The notes beneath the pieces were generated by a model. That model was not told where the DNA came from. It saw only the letters and a list, made by a program, of their open reading frames with translations, and did not search any database. Position numbers and translations under genes: made by a program. From positions 62,001 through 126,000 of the forward strand of contig JAUMYZ010000002.1 of the NCBI GenBank assembly GCA_030528385.1: a stretch of 64,000 bases of DNA, given 5' to 3'. Each line of letters starts with the position of its first letter. Position 1 is the stretch's first letter. Shown in pieces: positions 48,631 through 58,164 of this stretch. This stretch comes from Moraxella sp. Lineage in GTDB: Bacteria; Pseudomonadota; Gammaproteobacteria; Pseudomonadales; Moraxellaceae.

Positions 48631-49461
48631 TCACTTTGTAGCCTGTGCCACACAGTCGTTTGCCCAACGGATAACTGGCATATCTACCATTTGCCCATCT
48701 ATACTAAAAACCGCTTGGCGAGTTTGTTTGTAATGCGCAACGACTTTTTTAGCAAAGGCGAGTTTGTCCTTATCGACGCCCATTTGTTTGATGATGGCGA
48801 CTTGTTTGGGGTGGATAAGTAGCTGTCCACCAAAGCCCAAATCCTGCCACGCTTGTACGTTTTGTCCAAAGCCTGTTTCATCGCCAATATCGGCATAAAT
48901 GGTCTCAATGGGCGGGCTGATGTCATTTGCCAAAGAATGCAGCAACAAATCAGTACGCACCCTATCAAAAAATAGCCGTGCAGATGGCGTGCCGACCGCC
49001 ACACCTGCCGACACCGCCAAATCCAAACAACCATAGCTCATCGCCCACACACCCGCTTTGGCAATATGAGCGATATTTAGTACGCCCTTGGCACACTCTA
49101 CCATGGCAATCACGGGCTTGTTTGTGTGTTGTTTTAGTGTCAAAACATCATCGGCGTGTCTGACTTTGGGCAATACCACCCCATAAATCAAAAGTCGCTG
49201 AACCAACGCCACATCGCCTGCAAAATCAGGGTGGAATACGCCATTGATACGCAGCCAAATCTTATCAAACGCTTGCCAGTCCCAGCTTTGACAAAAGTCG
49301 CTTAGGCTTTGATATAACTGCTCTTTACTTTGTCCAATTACCGCATCTTCTAAATCAATGATGACGTTGTCCGCCCCACTGTCCACCGCTTTGGCGACAC
49401 GGTCAAGGCGGTCAGCTGGCACAAATAAATAACTGCTTTTTTGCTGTTGAACGTTTGTCAT
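48631..49461 (-). CDS. CitE-like CoA-ester lyase (HpcH/HpaI family)
   Basis: A 276-residue TIM-barrel protein. Matching motifs are SYLFVPADRLDRVAKAVDSGADNVIIDLEDAV (with the acidic metal/substrate residues), LWLRINGV-like IWLRINGV, VLPKV, and GGQLLIHPKQV. Family members cleave citryl-, malyl- or similar CoA esters; no citD/citF genes are nearby, so this is a stand-alone member with unknown substrate. The conserved Glu of LEDAV is present. Confidence 0.85.
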   Translation of the reverse strand: MTNVQQQKSSYLFVPADRLDRVAKAVDSGADNVIIDLEDAVIGQSKEQLYQSLSDFCQSWDWQAFDKIWLRINGVFHPDFAGDVALVQRLLIYGVVLPKVRHADDVLTLKQHTNKPVIAMVECAKGVLNIAHIAKAGVWAMSYGCLDLAVSAGVAVGTPSARLFFDRVRTDLLLHSLANDISPPIETIYADIGDETGFGQNVQAWQDLGFGGQLLIHPKQVAIIKQMGVDKDKLAFAKKVVAHYKQTRQAVFSIDGQMVDMPVIRWANDCVAQATK

Positions 49462-49476
49462 AACACCCCTAAAACT

Positions 49477-50037
49477 TTATTTTACCTGACTGACCATATA
49501 ATCCACCGCCGCATACACTTCAGCTTCGGAAACATCGCCTACTGCCTGAGCGGGCATTTTACCAAAGCCTTTGGCAGAGCGTACATACAAGGTATCCATG
49601 CCTTTGTCTAGGCGTTTTGCCCAGTCGGCTTTGGCGGTAAGTTTGGGAGCGTCCAACAAGCCTTGGTCGTGGCAGATTTTACAAGTGGCTTCGTAGCGTT
49701 TTTTGCCTTCTTCTAGGGACAGGGCTTTAACTTCGGTTTTGGGGCTTTCTGTGTTTGCAGGATTGACCGTTGTGGGGGCTTCTTGTGTCTTTGTCTCTTG
49801 TGTTTTTGTTTGTGCCTTGTTGGGGGCTTCTGTATTGGCTTGGGCTGGGCTGGCAGATGGCTCGTTTTGGCTGGCACTAACAGACTCGTTGGCAGTTGGG
49901 GCAGGTTCGGCAGACTTATCGGTTTGGGCTTGGGTGCTTTGAGCAGATTTATCGGTGGCACTCTTGTCATCACCACAAGCACTCAAACACACGATACTTG
50001 CCAATAATACTGCCAAAGCTGGGCTGGGAGTTTTCAT
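49477..50037 (-). CDS. Lipoprotein cytochrome c5-type
   Basis: A 186-residue lipoprotein (signal MKTPSPALAVLLASIVCLSAC, lipobox LSAC). It has a long low-complexity Ala/Thr/Glu/Pro/Gln linker (residues about 22-105) and one heme c domain with CKICH and the c5-type tail KLTAKADWAKRLDKGMDTLYVRSAKGFGKMPAQAVGD..EVYAAVDYMVS. The axial Met is in GKMPA. It probably shuttles electrons while tethered to the membrane; the linker gives reach. The start at ATG 50037 follows AAGGTGA. It needs the ccm system for heme attachment. Confidence 0.9.
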   Translation of the reverse strand: MKTPSPALAVLLASIVCLSACGDDKSATDKSAQSTQAQTDKSAEPAPTANESVSASQNEPSASPAQANTEAPNKAQTKTQETKTQEAPTTVNPANTESPKTEVKALSLEEGKKRYEATCKICHDQGLLDAPKLTAKADWAKRLDKGMDTLYVRSAKGFGKMPAQAVGDVSEAEVYAAVDYMVSQVK

Positions 50038-50182
50038 AAAATCACCTTGCAAATCATAACAACTGTGCTGATACTATACTGAATTTTTTACCAATTTTAA
50101 AGAAAACCCTACTCAAAATCACTTTTTAAGCACCCAACATCGCATTATAATAAAATCAGACAAACAAGCTGGAGTGGTCGCG

Positions 50183-50785
50183 ATGTCTCAATTTAGCTTA
50201 GCAACAATCGTCATGTGCATTGTCATTTTGTCAAGCTGTGCCACACTGTCGCCAAGCGAATGTCAAGTTGCCAACTGGCAAGCCATCGGCTATACTGACG
50301 GCACACAAGGGCGCTATCCTGATTACATCATGCAGCACGCCAAAGCCTGCAGCAAAGTTGGTATCAGTCCCAACAGCGATGCGTGGGAAAAAGGTCGCCA
50401 GCAAGGCTTAACGCAGTACTGCACCCGCCAAAACGCTTATCAACTTGGACAAAGGGGCAGCAGCTTACGCGCGGTTTGTCCTGCCCACCTTATAACATCG
50501 CTCAACGAAGCCCACAAGCAAGGCTATGGCATTTATCAAACCAAACAAGCAATCAACAACATCAAACAACAAATCAATCAAGATGAAAAAACCCTAAACA
50601 AACTGCTTGATGAGTACAAGCGCCTAGCCAATGGTGAAAATCTGCATTATACAAGCGAAAAAGAAGCGCGCGCCTATATGCTCAGTTTGCCTGACAAAAT
50701 TCGTGCGCTGCGCCAAAAACTTGGTCAACACCGAGACAACATTTACCGCCTTGAACGCAAAATCAGCGAACAACAGCTTTTTTGA
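50183..50785 (+). CDS. DUF2799 lipoprotein
   Basis: A 200-residue lipoprotein (lipobox LSSC, SSCATLSPSECQ). The domain matches DUF2799: ANWQAIGYTDGTQGRYPDYI, AKACSKVGISPNSDAWEKGRQQGLTQYC and AYQLGQRGSSLRAVCP. A C-terminal coiled coil follows (IKQQINQDEKTLNKLLDEYKRL). Start ATG 50183 is preferred over GTG 50174 because GGAG lies eight bases before it. The function is unknown. Confidence 0.85.
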   Translation: MSQFSLATIVMCIVILSSCATLSPSECQVANWQAIGYTDGTQGRYPDYIMQHAKACSKVGISPNSDAWEKGRQQGLTQYCTRQNAYQLGQRGSSLRAVCPAHLITSLNEAHKQGYGIYQTKQAINNIKQQINQDEKTLNKLLDEYKRLANGENLHYTSEKEARAYMLSLPDKIRALRQKLGQHRDNIYRLERKISEQQLF

Positions 50786-50899
50786 ATTTTCTGTCCAACG
50801 GCTGGCAATCGTCGGTGGTCAAAAGTTTATTACAATTTATTCCTAAGCTCCCCAAATTAGGCTATAATAGATGATTTTCATTTTGACGCTGAGACCCCT

Positions 50900-53800
50900 A
50901 TGAGCCAAGCAACCGACTATAAAAACACCCTAAACCTTGCTGATACGCCCTTTCCCATGCGTGCTGACCTTGCCAAACGCGAACCTACATGGCTAGATGA
51001 ATGGCAACAAGATGGGCTATACCAAAAAGTGCGACAAGCCAAAAAGGGACTGCCCAAATATATCCTACACGATGGCCCGCCCTATGCCAACGGTCAAATC
51101 CACCTAGGTCATGCGGTAAACAAAGTCCTAAAAGACATCATCACCAAATCCAAAAACCTATCAGGCTTTGACGCTGTGTATGTGCCAGGCTGGGACTGTC
51201 ATGGCTTACCCATTGAACAAAAAGTAGAACAACAAGTCGGCAAAGTCGGGCAAAAAGTAGACGCCAGCAAGTTTCGCCGTCTGTGCCGCGACTACGCCAA
51301 AAGCCAAATCGCCCTACAAATGGCGGACTTCAAACGTCTGGGTGTGCTTGGCGATTGGGACAATCCTTATTTGACCATGAATTTTAGCCAAGAAGCAAAT
51401 ATTGTGCGAGCTTTGGGCAAGATTTATGACAATGGACACATCGTGCGTGGCTTAAAGCCTGTAAACTGGTGCTTGGACTGTGGCTCTGCCCTTGCCGAAG
51501 CCGAAGTGGAATACGCCGACAAAAAAAGCGACGCCATCTATGTGGGCTTTGACATCGTCAATCGTGATGCCCTGCCCCAAACGGCAAATATTGACGGCGA
51601 GCTACAAGCGGTGATTTGGACAACCACCCCTTGGACACTGCCCGCCAACCAAGCCATCAGCGTCCACGAAAAACTAGATTATGTGGTGGTACAAGGCACT
51701 TTGCCCCCGCCTGCCTTTAAACTGCCCACAACCTTAACGGCGGATAACTTTCATCTAAGAGCACTCAGCAAAGACGACAAAGACGCCTTGTGGCAAGTGG
51801 CAAAAGACCCTGTCATTTGGGAATTTATGCCCGAAAAACGCCACGAACCTGCTGTTTTTGACAAATATTTTAAACAATCGCTCGCCCAGCACGCCTATGC
51901 CATCATTGACAATGTCAGCGGACAAGTGATTGGGGCGACACGCTTTTATGATGACAAGCCCAATGACGACAGCATTGCCATTGGCTACACCTTTTTTGCC
52001 CCAAGTTATTGGGGAACAGGCGTCAATGCCAAAATCAAACAAGCGATGTTGGCTTATGCCTTTACCCAACGTCAAACAGTGCTGTTTTATGTCTTCCCAG
52101 ACAACAAGCGTTCTGCTGCTGCCCTAACAAAATTGCAGGCAGTTTATCAAGGCTTTGATGAACAAAGCCAGCGTGATGTTTATGCCATCACCGCCCCAAA
52201 TCCCAGTGCCAAAGTTGCCAAAAGTTTTATCATTGCCAAAGACTTGCTGGCAGATTTTGTCAGCACAACGGGGCTTGGCAATCATCAAGTTTTGACCACC
52301 ATCAGCGGCAAAGAGCTGACCGCTCTGTCTGCCCAACACCCACTTATCAACAGTCGCCAAGTTCCCATCATCACAGGCGAGCACGTTACTGCCGACAGCG
52401 GTACAGGACTGGTGCACACTGCCCCTGCTCACGGTGTGGATGATTATAATATGGGTATTAAATACAGCTTGCCGACCGACAATCCTGTCAGCGGTGGCGG
52501 CGTGTATCTGCCTGAAGCGATGGTGTTTGTCGGTGAGCATATTTATAAAGCCCAACCCAAAATCATTGATACGCTTGCCAGCACAGGCAATTTGCTCAAA
52601 CACAGTAAAATCACCCACAGTTATCCGCATTGCTGGCGACACAAAACGCCGATTATCTTTCGTGCCACGCCCCAATGGTTTATCAGCATGGAAAAAGAAG
52701 GCTTACGCCAGAAAGCCTTAGACGATATTAAAAAGGCAACTTGGACACCCGCTTGGGGGCAAAACCGCATTGAAGCGATGGTTGAAGGTCGCCCCGACTG
52801 GTGTATCTCTCGCCAGCGTACTTGGGGCGTGCCCATTCCCTTTTTTATTCACAAAGAAACTGGCGAGCTGCACCCACAGACCAGCCAGCTGATTGAACAA
52901 GCCGCCCAAATGATTGAAAAAGGCGGCATTGAAGCGTGGTTTGAAGCCACCCCCGCCGACTTTTTGGGCACAGAAGCAGGCGATTATGACAAATGCACCG
53001 ACACACTGGACGTGTGGTTTGACTCAGGCACAACCCACTTTGCCGTACTGGACAAAGACGACAATCTTACCAACCCTGCCGATATGTACCTAGAAGGCTC
53101 AGACCAACATCGTGGCTGGTTTCAAACATCGCTTTTAACCAGTGAAGCCATCTATGGGCGAGCTCCGTTTAAGCAGGTTTTAACGCATGGTTTTGTGGTA
53201 GACGAAAACGGTCGCAAGATGAGCAAATCGCTTGGCAACATCATTGAGCCACAAAAAGAGATTGATAAAACAGGGGCGGACATCTTGCGTCTGTGGATTG
53301 CGTCCGCCGATTATCGCTATGAGATGAGTGCAGGGGCAAAGGTGTTTGCAGGAGCGGTGGACAATTATCGGCGTATCCGTAACACCGTGCGTTTTTTGCT
53401 TGCCAATACCAGCGATTTTGACATAAACAAAGACAGCGTGCCAACAGATGGGCTGGTCAGCCTTGATAAGTACATTTTGCACAAAACCACCCAAGCTCAA
53501 CAAACCATCACCCAAGCCTATGCTGACATGGATTTTCACAGCGTGGTGCAAACGGTGAGCGTGTTTTGCTCGCAGGATTTGGGCGGATTTTATTTAGATA
53601 TTATTAAAGACCGCACCTACACCACCAAGGCAGACGGCAAGCCCCGCCGTTCGGCACAGACCGCTTTGTATCACATCGCCCAAGCCTTAGTCCGCTGGAT
53701 TGCACCGATTTTGCCATTTACCGCCCAAGAAGCGTGGCAATTTATCCGCCCCAATGACAATCAGGACAAATACGTCTTTACCCAGCTGTGGTACGCCGTG

Positions 53801-54187
53801 CCCACGCCCGATATGGACGCCATTACCATCAGCGATTGGGAACAAATCGTCGCCGTCAAAGACACGGTCAATAAGGCGATGGACGAAGCACGCACGGCTA
53901 AGCTCATCAGTAGCAATCTCACCGCCAAAGCCACCATCAGCACCGATGGCGACACCTTTACTGCCCTAAATAAACTGACCGATGAAGCCAGATTTGTGTT
54001 CATCACCAGTGATGTAGAGCTAAAACAAGGCGAAAACAGCGTACTCATCACGCCTGCCGATGGCAAAAAGTGCGTACGCTGCTGGCATATCCGTCCTGAT
54101 GTCGGCACACACGATAAGCACCCCGAGCTTTGCTCTCGCTGTGTGAGCAACGTGGACGGTGATGGGGAAGTGCGCCACTATGCTTAA
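50900..54187 (+). CDS. ileS: Isoleucyl-tRNA synthetase with inserted GNAT domain
   Basis: A 1095-residue class I synthetase charging tRNA-Ile, about 155 longer than the 938-residue E. coli enzyme. HIGH-type motif HLGH is at residues 68-71, the editing motif [10 protein letters not shown] at 241-250, [16 protein letters not shown] at 501-516, KMSKS at 773-777 and C-terminal zinc cysteines CVRCW..CSRC. The extra length is a block at about residues 267-433, in the CP1 editing domain, that reads as a GNAT acetyltransferase (see the separate entry). The frame is continuous, so it is not an assembly frameshift. It is followed by lspA with an 8-base overlap. Confidence 0.97.
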   Translation: MSQATDYKNTLNLADTPFPMRADLAKREPTWLDEWQQDGLYQKVRQAKKGLPKYILHDGPPYANGQIHLGHAVNKVLKDIITKSKNLSGFDAVYVPGWDCHGLPIEQKVEQQVGKVGQKVDASKFRRLCRDYAKSQIALQMADFKRLGVLGDWDNPYLTMNFSQEANIVRALGKIYDNGHIVRGLKPVNWCLDCGSALAEAEVEYADKKSDAIYVGFDIVNRDALPQTANIDGELQAVIWTTTPWTLPANQAISVHEKLDYVVVQGTLPPPAFKLPTTLTADNFHLRALSKDDKDALWQVAKDPVIWEFMPEKRHEPAVFDKYFKQSLAQHAYAIIDNVSGQVIGATRFYDDKPNDDSIAIGYTFFAPSYWGTGVNAKIKQAMLAYAFTQRQTVLFYVFPDNKRSAAALTKLQAVYQGFDEQSQRDVYAITAPNPSAKVAKSFIIAKDLLADFVSTTGLGNHQVLTTISGKELTALSAQHPLINSRQVPIITGEHVTADSGTGLVHTAPAHGVDDYNMGIKYSLPTDNPVSGGGVYLPEAMVFVGEHIYKAQPKIIDTLASTGNLLKHSKITHSYPHCWRHKTPIIFRATPQWFISMEKEGLRQKALDDIKKATWTPAWGQNRIEAMVEGRPDWCISRQRTWGVPIPFFIHKETGELHPQTSQLIEQAAQMIEKGGIEAWFEATPADFLGTEAGDYDKCTDTLDVWFDSGTTHFAVLDKDDNLTNPADMYLEGSDQHRGWFQTSLLTSEAIYGRAPFKQVLTHGFVVDENGRKMSKSLGNIIEPQKEIDKTGADILRLWIASADYRYEMSAGAKVFAGAVDNYRRIRNTVRFLLANTSDFDINKDSVPTDGLVSLDKYILHKTTQAQQTITQAYADMDFHSVVQTVSVFCSQDLGGFYLDIIKDRTYTTKADGKPRRSAQTALYHIAQALVRWIAPILPFTAQEAWQFIRPNDNQDKYVFTQLWYAVPTPDMDAITISDWEQIVAVKDTVNKAMDEARTAKLISSNLTAKATISTDGDTFTALNKLTDEARFVFITSDVELKQGENSVLITPADGKKCVRCWHIRPDVGTHDKHPELCSRCVSNVDGDGEVRHYA
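51698..52200 (+). other. GNAT acetyltransferase-like domain inserted in IleRS
   Basis: IleRS residues about 267-433 have no counterpart in the E. coli enzyme but show a complete RimJ/RimL-like GNAT pattern. The start is [20 protein letters not shown], the middle strands are [18 protein letters not shown], the acetyl-CoA loop is [20 protein letters not shown], and the end is [23 protein letters not shown]. It replaces a short loop between two editing-domain motifs. In-frame ends and the lack of stops show it is translated. Acetyl-CoA binding is inferred from the WGTGVN loop; catalytic activity is unknown. Confidence 0.8.
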
Positions 54188-54704
54188 TCATACGCCACTT
54201 AACACACCCAGTAAACAGGTGATGACTTACTACATCATCGCTGTGGTGGTGCTGATACTTGACCAAGTGAGCAAGTATTATTTTAATAACACCTTTGAGC
54301 TTTATGAAAGTGTGGACGTGATAGCACCTGTCTTAAATTGGACGCTTGCCTATAATTATGGGGCGGCGTTTAGCTTTTTGGCAGACGCTGGCGGTTGGCA
54401 AAAGTGGTTTTTTGCCATCTTGGGCATGGCTGTCTCGGCATTTATCATACACTACCTAAGACAAACCGCCACCAACGCCAAAATGCTGTCATTGGGCTTG
54501 GCACTGATTTTAGGTGGGGCAGTGGGCAATGTCATTGACCGCTTTATTCATGGCTATGTCATTGATTTTATTCATGTGCATTATGCTGATGTGTGGCATT
54601 ATCCGATTTTTAATATCGCTGATATCGGGATATGTGTGGGCACAGCGCTGGTAGTAATAGACATGTTGTTTTTTGAAAAACGGCGCAAAACAGCACGACA
54701 CTAA
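54180..54704 (+). CDS. lspA: Lipoprotein signal peptidase LspA
   Basis: A 174-residue inner-membrane aspartyl peptidase (signal peptidase II) that cleaves prolipoproteins. It has four hydrophobic helices. The catalytic aspartates lie in [11 protein letters not shown] and [17 protein letters not shown] is conserved. ATG 54180 overlaps the ileS stop by 8 bases; ATG 54222 (MTYYIIAVV) is an alternative that matches the usual N-terminus. The many lipoproteins in this window depend on it. Confidence 0.95.
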   Translation: MLNHTPLNTPSKQVMTYYIIAVVVLILDQVSKYYFNNTFELYESVDVIAPVLNWTLAYNYGAAFSFLADAGGWQKWFFAILGMAVSAFIIHYLRQTATNAKMLSLGLALILGGAVGNVIDRFIHGYVIDFIHVHYADVWHYPIFNIADIGICVGTALVVIDMLFFEKRRKTARH

Positions 54705-54715
54705 AGGTTGCTCTT

Positions 54716-55072
54716 TTATTTGGGGCAAGTCAGACTAAGCACGACATTTAAGTTTTTGGCAATGGGCACACCCCCTTGCAAATAAGGCGTGTATTTGGCT
54801 CTTTTAAACTGGTCAATGATTTGACTGGCAAGATGAATGTCTTGGACATCCAACCCATAGACGTCGGTTACTTTGCCGTATTTGTCCAACCTTAAGGTGG
54901 CGGACGTTTTGATGACTTCGCCGCTTTTACAGCTTTTGGCAGACAATTTGGTAAAATCTGGAGATTTTATCACTTTGGGGGGCGTGATTGTGTTGGTGTC
55001 TGGATATTTTTTGGTGGCACACGCCACAACAAACAGCGCACTCAACAATAACACAAGGATTTTCATCATCAT
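54716..55072 (-). CDS. Small lipoprotein with TonB C-terminal-like fold
   Basis: A 118-residue lipoprotein (lipobox VVAC). The mature part SGEVIKTSATLRLDKYGKVTDVYGLDVQDIHLASQIIDQFKRAKYTPYLQGGVPI has the beta-alpha-beta pattern of TonB C-terminal domains (RLDKYGKV...A..KRAKYTPY..GGVPI). It lacks the TonB membrane anchor and proline spacer, so it is not the energy transducer itself. It lies on the opposite strand between lspA and fkpB. The function is unknown. Confidence 0.7.
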   Translation of the reverse strand: MMMKILVLLLSALFVVACATKKYPDTNTITPPKVIKSPDFTKLSAKSCKSGEVIKTSATLRLDKYGKVTDVYGLDVQDIHLASQIIDQFKRAKYTPYLQGGVPIAKNLNVVLSLTCPK

Positions 55073-55272
55073 TTCCTATCTTAAACAGCCAAGCCGCCGA
55101 CTTAGTCGTTACAGCCGCACTTGGTAACCTTGCTTAGACCAGTGTCGCAGCTCCAACGACTTATATCACACTGCCATCACCAAGAATACCCCAACACCAA
55201 AGTTACTTGATTTTACTATGACGGCGGCTAAATAAAAAGCCAATTTTATGCTAAACTAGCGCAAATTTTTAT

Positions 55273-55782
55273 ATGAATATGATGAGTATGAATTCCCCCA
55301 TCTTACCCAACGAAGAAATCCGCATCACAGATGGCAGTACCGTACAGCTACATTTTGAAGTTAGCCTGCCTAATGGCACGGTGATTGATAGCACCTTTGG
55401 ACGCGATGAACCTGTCAGCCTAACCATCGGCGATGAAAGTTTGCTCTCTGGCTTTGAGCAGGTGCTGATTAACCTAAAAGCAGGCGACACTCGCACCGCC
55501 CATCTGCCACCTGAGCAAGCCTTTGGCGAGTGGAACAGCGAAAACGTCCAAAGTTTTAGCCGTGCCAAATTTAGCCTATCAGAGCCAAACCCTGTGGTGG
55601 GCATGATGATGGAGTTTGCCGACAAAGGCAACAACACCCTTGCTGGGGTGATTAGCGAAGTCAATGACGATACGGTTAAAGTGGATTTTAATCACCCATT
55701 GGCAGGGCAAGACGTGCTATTTAAGGTGCAGATTTTTAAGGTAACCCCCAAAGGTCAAAGCACACTGACCCTAAAAGCCTAA
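55273..55782 (+). CDS. fkpB: FKBP-type peptidyl-prolyl isomerase, SlpA-like
   Basis: A 169-residue cytoplasmic isomerase/chaperone of the SlpA type: TVQLHFEVSLPNGTVIDSTFGRDEPVSLTIGDESLLSGFEQVL, then an insert-in-flap domain ending HPLAGQDVLFKVQIFKV. In E. coli it sits in ileS-lspA-fkpB-ispH. Here it is still near ileS-lspA, but a minus-strand gene intervenes and ispH does not follow. Several ATGs are clustered at the start. Confidence 0.9.
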   Translation: MNMMSMNSPILPNEEIRITDGSTVQLHFEVSLPNGTVIDSTFGRDEPVSLTIGDESLLSGFEQVLINLKAGDTRTAHLPPEQAFGEWNSENVQSFSRAKFSLSEPNPVVGMMMEFADKGNNTLAGVISEVNDDTVKVDFNHPLAGQDVLFKVQIFKVTPKGQSTLTLKA

Positions 55783-56396
55783 ATTTGTGCTGGGCATTGC
55801 CACACAAAATCCGCGATTGGGGCGTTGGCTTGTGGGCGGTAATCATAATGCCACCACTCGCTATTGATTGGCTTAAAATCATACTTTGCCAAGACGGTTT
55901 TAAGCAATTGGCGGTTGGCAAGCACGTTTTTGGGCAACTGACGATAGCTATGGTGAGCCTTTTGTCCAAAAAAATCAAAAGGCGTTCCCATGTCCAGCTC
56001 TTTGCCTTGCTTATCTACCAAAGTTAAATCCACCGCCGCACCGCGGTTGTGTTTTGAGCCTTTGGCAGGATTGGCGACATAGGTGGCATTTGGCAAAATT
56101 TGCCACATCTTTTTTTGCACAGATAACGGTCGGTAGCAGTCAAACACTTTAATGCGATAGCCCAGCTGTTTAAAGTCTTGATTGGCTTTGATGAGTGCAT
56201 TGGCGGTATCTTGCCTTAGATAGCACTCACCACAAGGATAGACGCTTTGCTTTAAAAAGTTATCACTACTGGCGTATTTCATGTCCAGCACAATGCTGTC
56301 ATCTAGCGTTTTGACATTCACAAAATCAGCGCCAGCAAAGGCTGACATACCAAAACTTAATAATACCAAACAGCTTAGTTGTTTTATCATGCTCAT
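55779..56396 (-). CDS. VanX/DdpX-like D-alanyl-D-alanine dipeptidase
   Basis: A 205-residue zinc peptidase of the VanX family with a signal peptide (MSMIKQLSCLVLLSFGMSAFAG), so periplasmic. Metal ligands appear in SKHNRGAAVDLTL (the SxHxxGxAxD motif) and EWWHYDY (catalytic Glu and the third ligand His). VKVFDCYRPLSVQ-like IKVFDCYRPLSVQKKMW is characteristic. It probably hydrolyses D-Ala-D-Ala released in wall turnover rather than giving glycopeptide resistance. It is co-oriented with, and one base from, the acyltransferase gene. Confidence 0.9.
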   Translation of the reverse strand: MSMIKQLSCLVLLSFGMSAFAGADFVNVKTLDDSIVLDMKYASSDNFLKQSVYPCGECYLRQDTANALIKANQDFKQLGYRIKVFDCYRPLSVQKKMWQILPNATYVANPAKGSKHNRGAAVDLTLVDKQGKELDMGTPFDFFGQKAHHSYRQLPKNVLANRQLLKTVLAKYDFKPINSEWWHYDYRPQANAPIADFVWQCPAQI

Positions 56397-56397
56397 T

Positions 56398-57171
56398 TTA
56401 TGCCGTTAATATTTGTTTGTGTAGCCGACTAAGTCCAACTTCCATACACTCTTGAAGCGTTTGGGTGAGCTCATGGCGAGTTTTGCCATCAGGATAAATG
56501 GGAGCAAGGGGCAAGACATACGCCCTAACGCCACAACTGTCCGCCACCCGTTTTAAACTCTCTGCCATCGTGCGTTTGCCATAATAAGCACAATCGTCTG
56601 ACAACGTGCCATCTTGATTGACATACGCCACAACCACAGGACAAATTGGCAGCCCCGTGTCTATGCTCGCTTGCAACAACTTACCGTGGATTTTTTTGAT
56701 GTGTTTGCCATCGGTGGTGGTCGCTTCAGGAAAGAATACCACCGATGAACCACCACGCAAAAAGTCGGCAATTTGATGACTGACTTCATTGGCATCACCC
56801 GAGCCACGTTTGATAAATAGCGTCCCCCCTGCTTTGGCAAGGCGACCAAAAATAAACCACTCGCCAATTTCTGCTTTGGACAAAAAAAACACAGGAGCGA
56901 CCGACCCCACCACAGGAATGTCAAGCCACGAGATGTGATTGGACACCCACAATCCATGCGTCTGTGGCACAGGCTCTACTTGTACCACTTCCACGCCAAA
57001 AGAATTTGTCATCTTGCGACAAAAAATTTGAATGTATTTGGGCAAAATATCCCGCGGCGGGGCTACAAATGCGCCAATGTTTTGGGCGACACGAAATCCC
57101 CCAATCAAGGTACTGCTCATGGCAACGGCTTTTTTGGTGCGATTGTATTGCGTGCGGATAAAATTTACCAT
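56398..57171 (-). CDS. PlsC-like 1-acylglycerol-3-phosphate acyltransferase
   Basis: A 257-residue membrane-associated acyltransferase. The HX4D catalytic motif is NHISWLD, motif II is around FIKRGSGDANEVSHQIADFL, motif III is VVFFPEATTTDG and motif IV is PICPVVVAYV. It acylates lysophosphatidic acid or a related acceptor in phospholipid synthesis. Threonines in place of the usual EGTR (EATT) are typical of the OlsA/NlaB-like branch. Confidence 0.85.
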   Translation of the reverse strand: MVNFIRTQYNRTKKAVAMSSTLIGGFRVAQNIGAFVAPPRDILPKYIQIFCRKMTNSFGVEVVQVEPVPQTHGLWVSNHISWLDIPVVGSVAPVFFLSKAEIGEWFIFGRLAKAGGTLFIKRGSGDANEVSHQIADFLRGGSSVVFFPEATTTDGKHIKKIHGKLLQASIDTGLPICPVVVAYVNQDGTLSDDCAYYGKRTMAESLKRVADSCGVRAYVLPLAPIYPDGKTRHELTQTLQECMEVGLSRLHKQILTA

Positions 57172-57267
57172 AATATTTTGTACACAAAAATAAAGTCGTC
57201 ATGCTATATAAAAACCACAAAAAATGCAAGTGGTTTTGTGAACGAACGTCCATACAACAACACACGA

Positions 57268-57972
57268 CTACCCCAACGCACCGCCAAAACTAAAGATTGC
57301 GCCATTGTGCCACATTTGCACATACGTAACGACTTGGTCGTGAGAATAGGTATGGCGACTTAGACGCAGTGCTGGGTATTGGCTGGGCATTTGCAGCAAA
57401 TCGGCAATCAATTTGGGACAAAACAACGCTTCTATTTGGTATTGTCCACGCACCAACGGCACTTGCAACATCAGATAATCGCTGGTATTGACTTGAGTAA
57501 AATCTTGCGACGCAAACTCCGGCACCAGTGCCAAATCCACCCAGCGTCTTTCTACTTGCAGTGGCACATCATTGCCCAAATGCACCAACAGCACTTCAAA
57601 TATCTTTTGCTCTGGCGCAAACACGCGCTGTGCTTCTGTCTCGAGTGCGTCATACGCCACCAATTTTTTATCAATCACACGCACGTCATAACGTTTGCCC
57701 ATGCGTTGAATGTCTTGACGAATGTTATGCACAGTTACAAAGGTGTCGCTAAACTGCTTTTGGGCAACAAAAGTGCCAGAACCTTGACGACGTTCCAGCA
57801 CTTGCATGTCGGTCAGCTCCTTTAGGGCACGATTGACCGTCATGCGAGATACGCCAAATTGCTCCGCCAAAGCCATTTCGGTGGGAATGGCACTGCCCAC
57901 TTGCCACACCCCAGCGTGGATATTGGCAAGGATGCTGTCTTTGATGATTTGATAAACGGGTTTTTTAGGCAT
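57268..57972 (-). CDS. hutC: Histidine utilisation repressor HutC (GntR/UTRA)
   Basis: A 234-residue repressor. It has an N-terminal winged helix-turn-helix (IPTEMALAEQFGVSRMTVNRALKELTDMQVLERRQGSGTFV) and a C-terminal UTRA ligand domain that binds urocanate (LLVHLGNDVPLQVERRWVD, NTSDYLMLQVPLVRGQYQIEA). HutC blocks hut transcription until urocanate accumulates. A matching palindromic operator lies before hutU. It is separated from hutU by one unknown gene. Confidence 0.93.
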   Translation of the reverse strand: MPKKPVYQIIKDSILANIHAGVWQVGSAIPTEMALAEQFGVSRMTVNRALKELTDMQVLERRQGSGTFVAQKQFSDTFVTVHNIRQDIQRMGKRYDVRVIDKKLVAYDALETEAQRVFAPEQKIFEVLLVHLGNDVPLQVERRWVDLALVPEFASQDFTQVNTSDYLMLQVPLVRGQYQIEALFCPKLIADLLQMPSQYPALRLSRHTYSHDQVVTYVQMWHNGAIFSFGGALG

Positions 57973-58164
57973 GGATTTTACTTACAAAATGTTTGTGGTA
58001 TTGTCCACCAGACATAAATTTATCATCAAATCAGATAAATCACACTATTTTAAAAAGTCCAAACTGAACCACAATCACTAAACCAGTGTATCAGCATGGA
58101 CTTTTTTAGTGGCTATTTTAACAGATTAACCAGACTTTCTGTGAAAACTCTGACAAAGCCAACA

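Noticed and set aside
52124-52675. Minus-strand frame of 183 codons inside ileS
   Set aside because: An antisense shadow; the plus strand codes continuously for IleRS motifs on both sides.
55779-56396. Vancomycin resistance gene vanX
   Set aside because: There is no vanH or vanA ligase beside it, and a Gram-negative periplasmic signal fits a wall-recycling dipeptidase instead.
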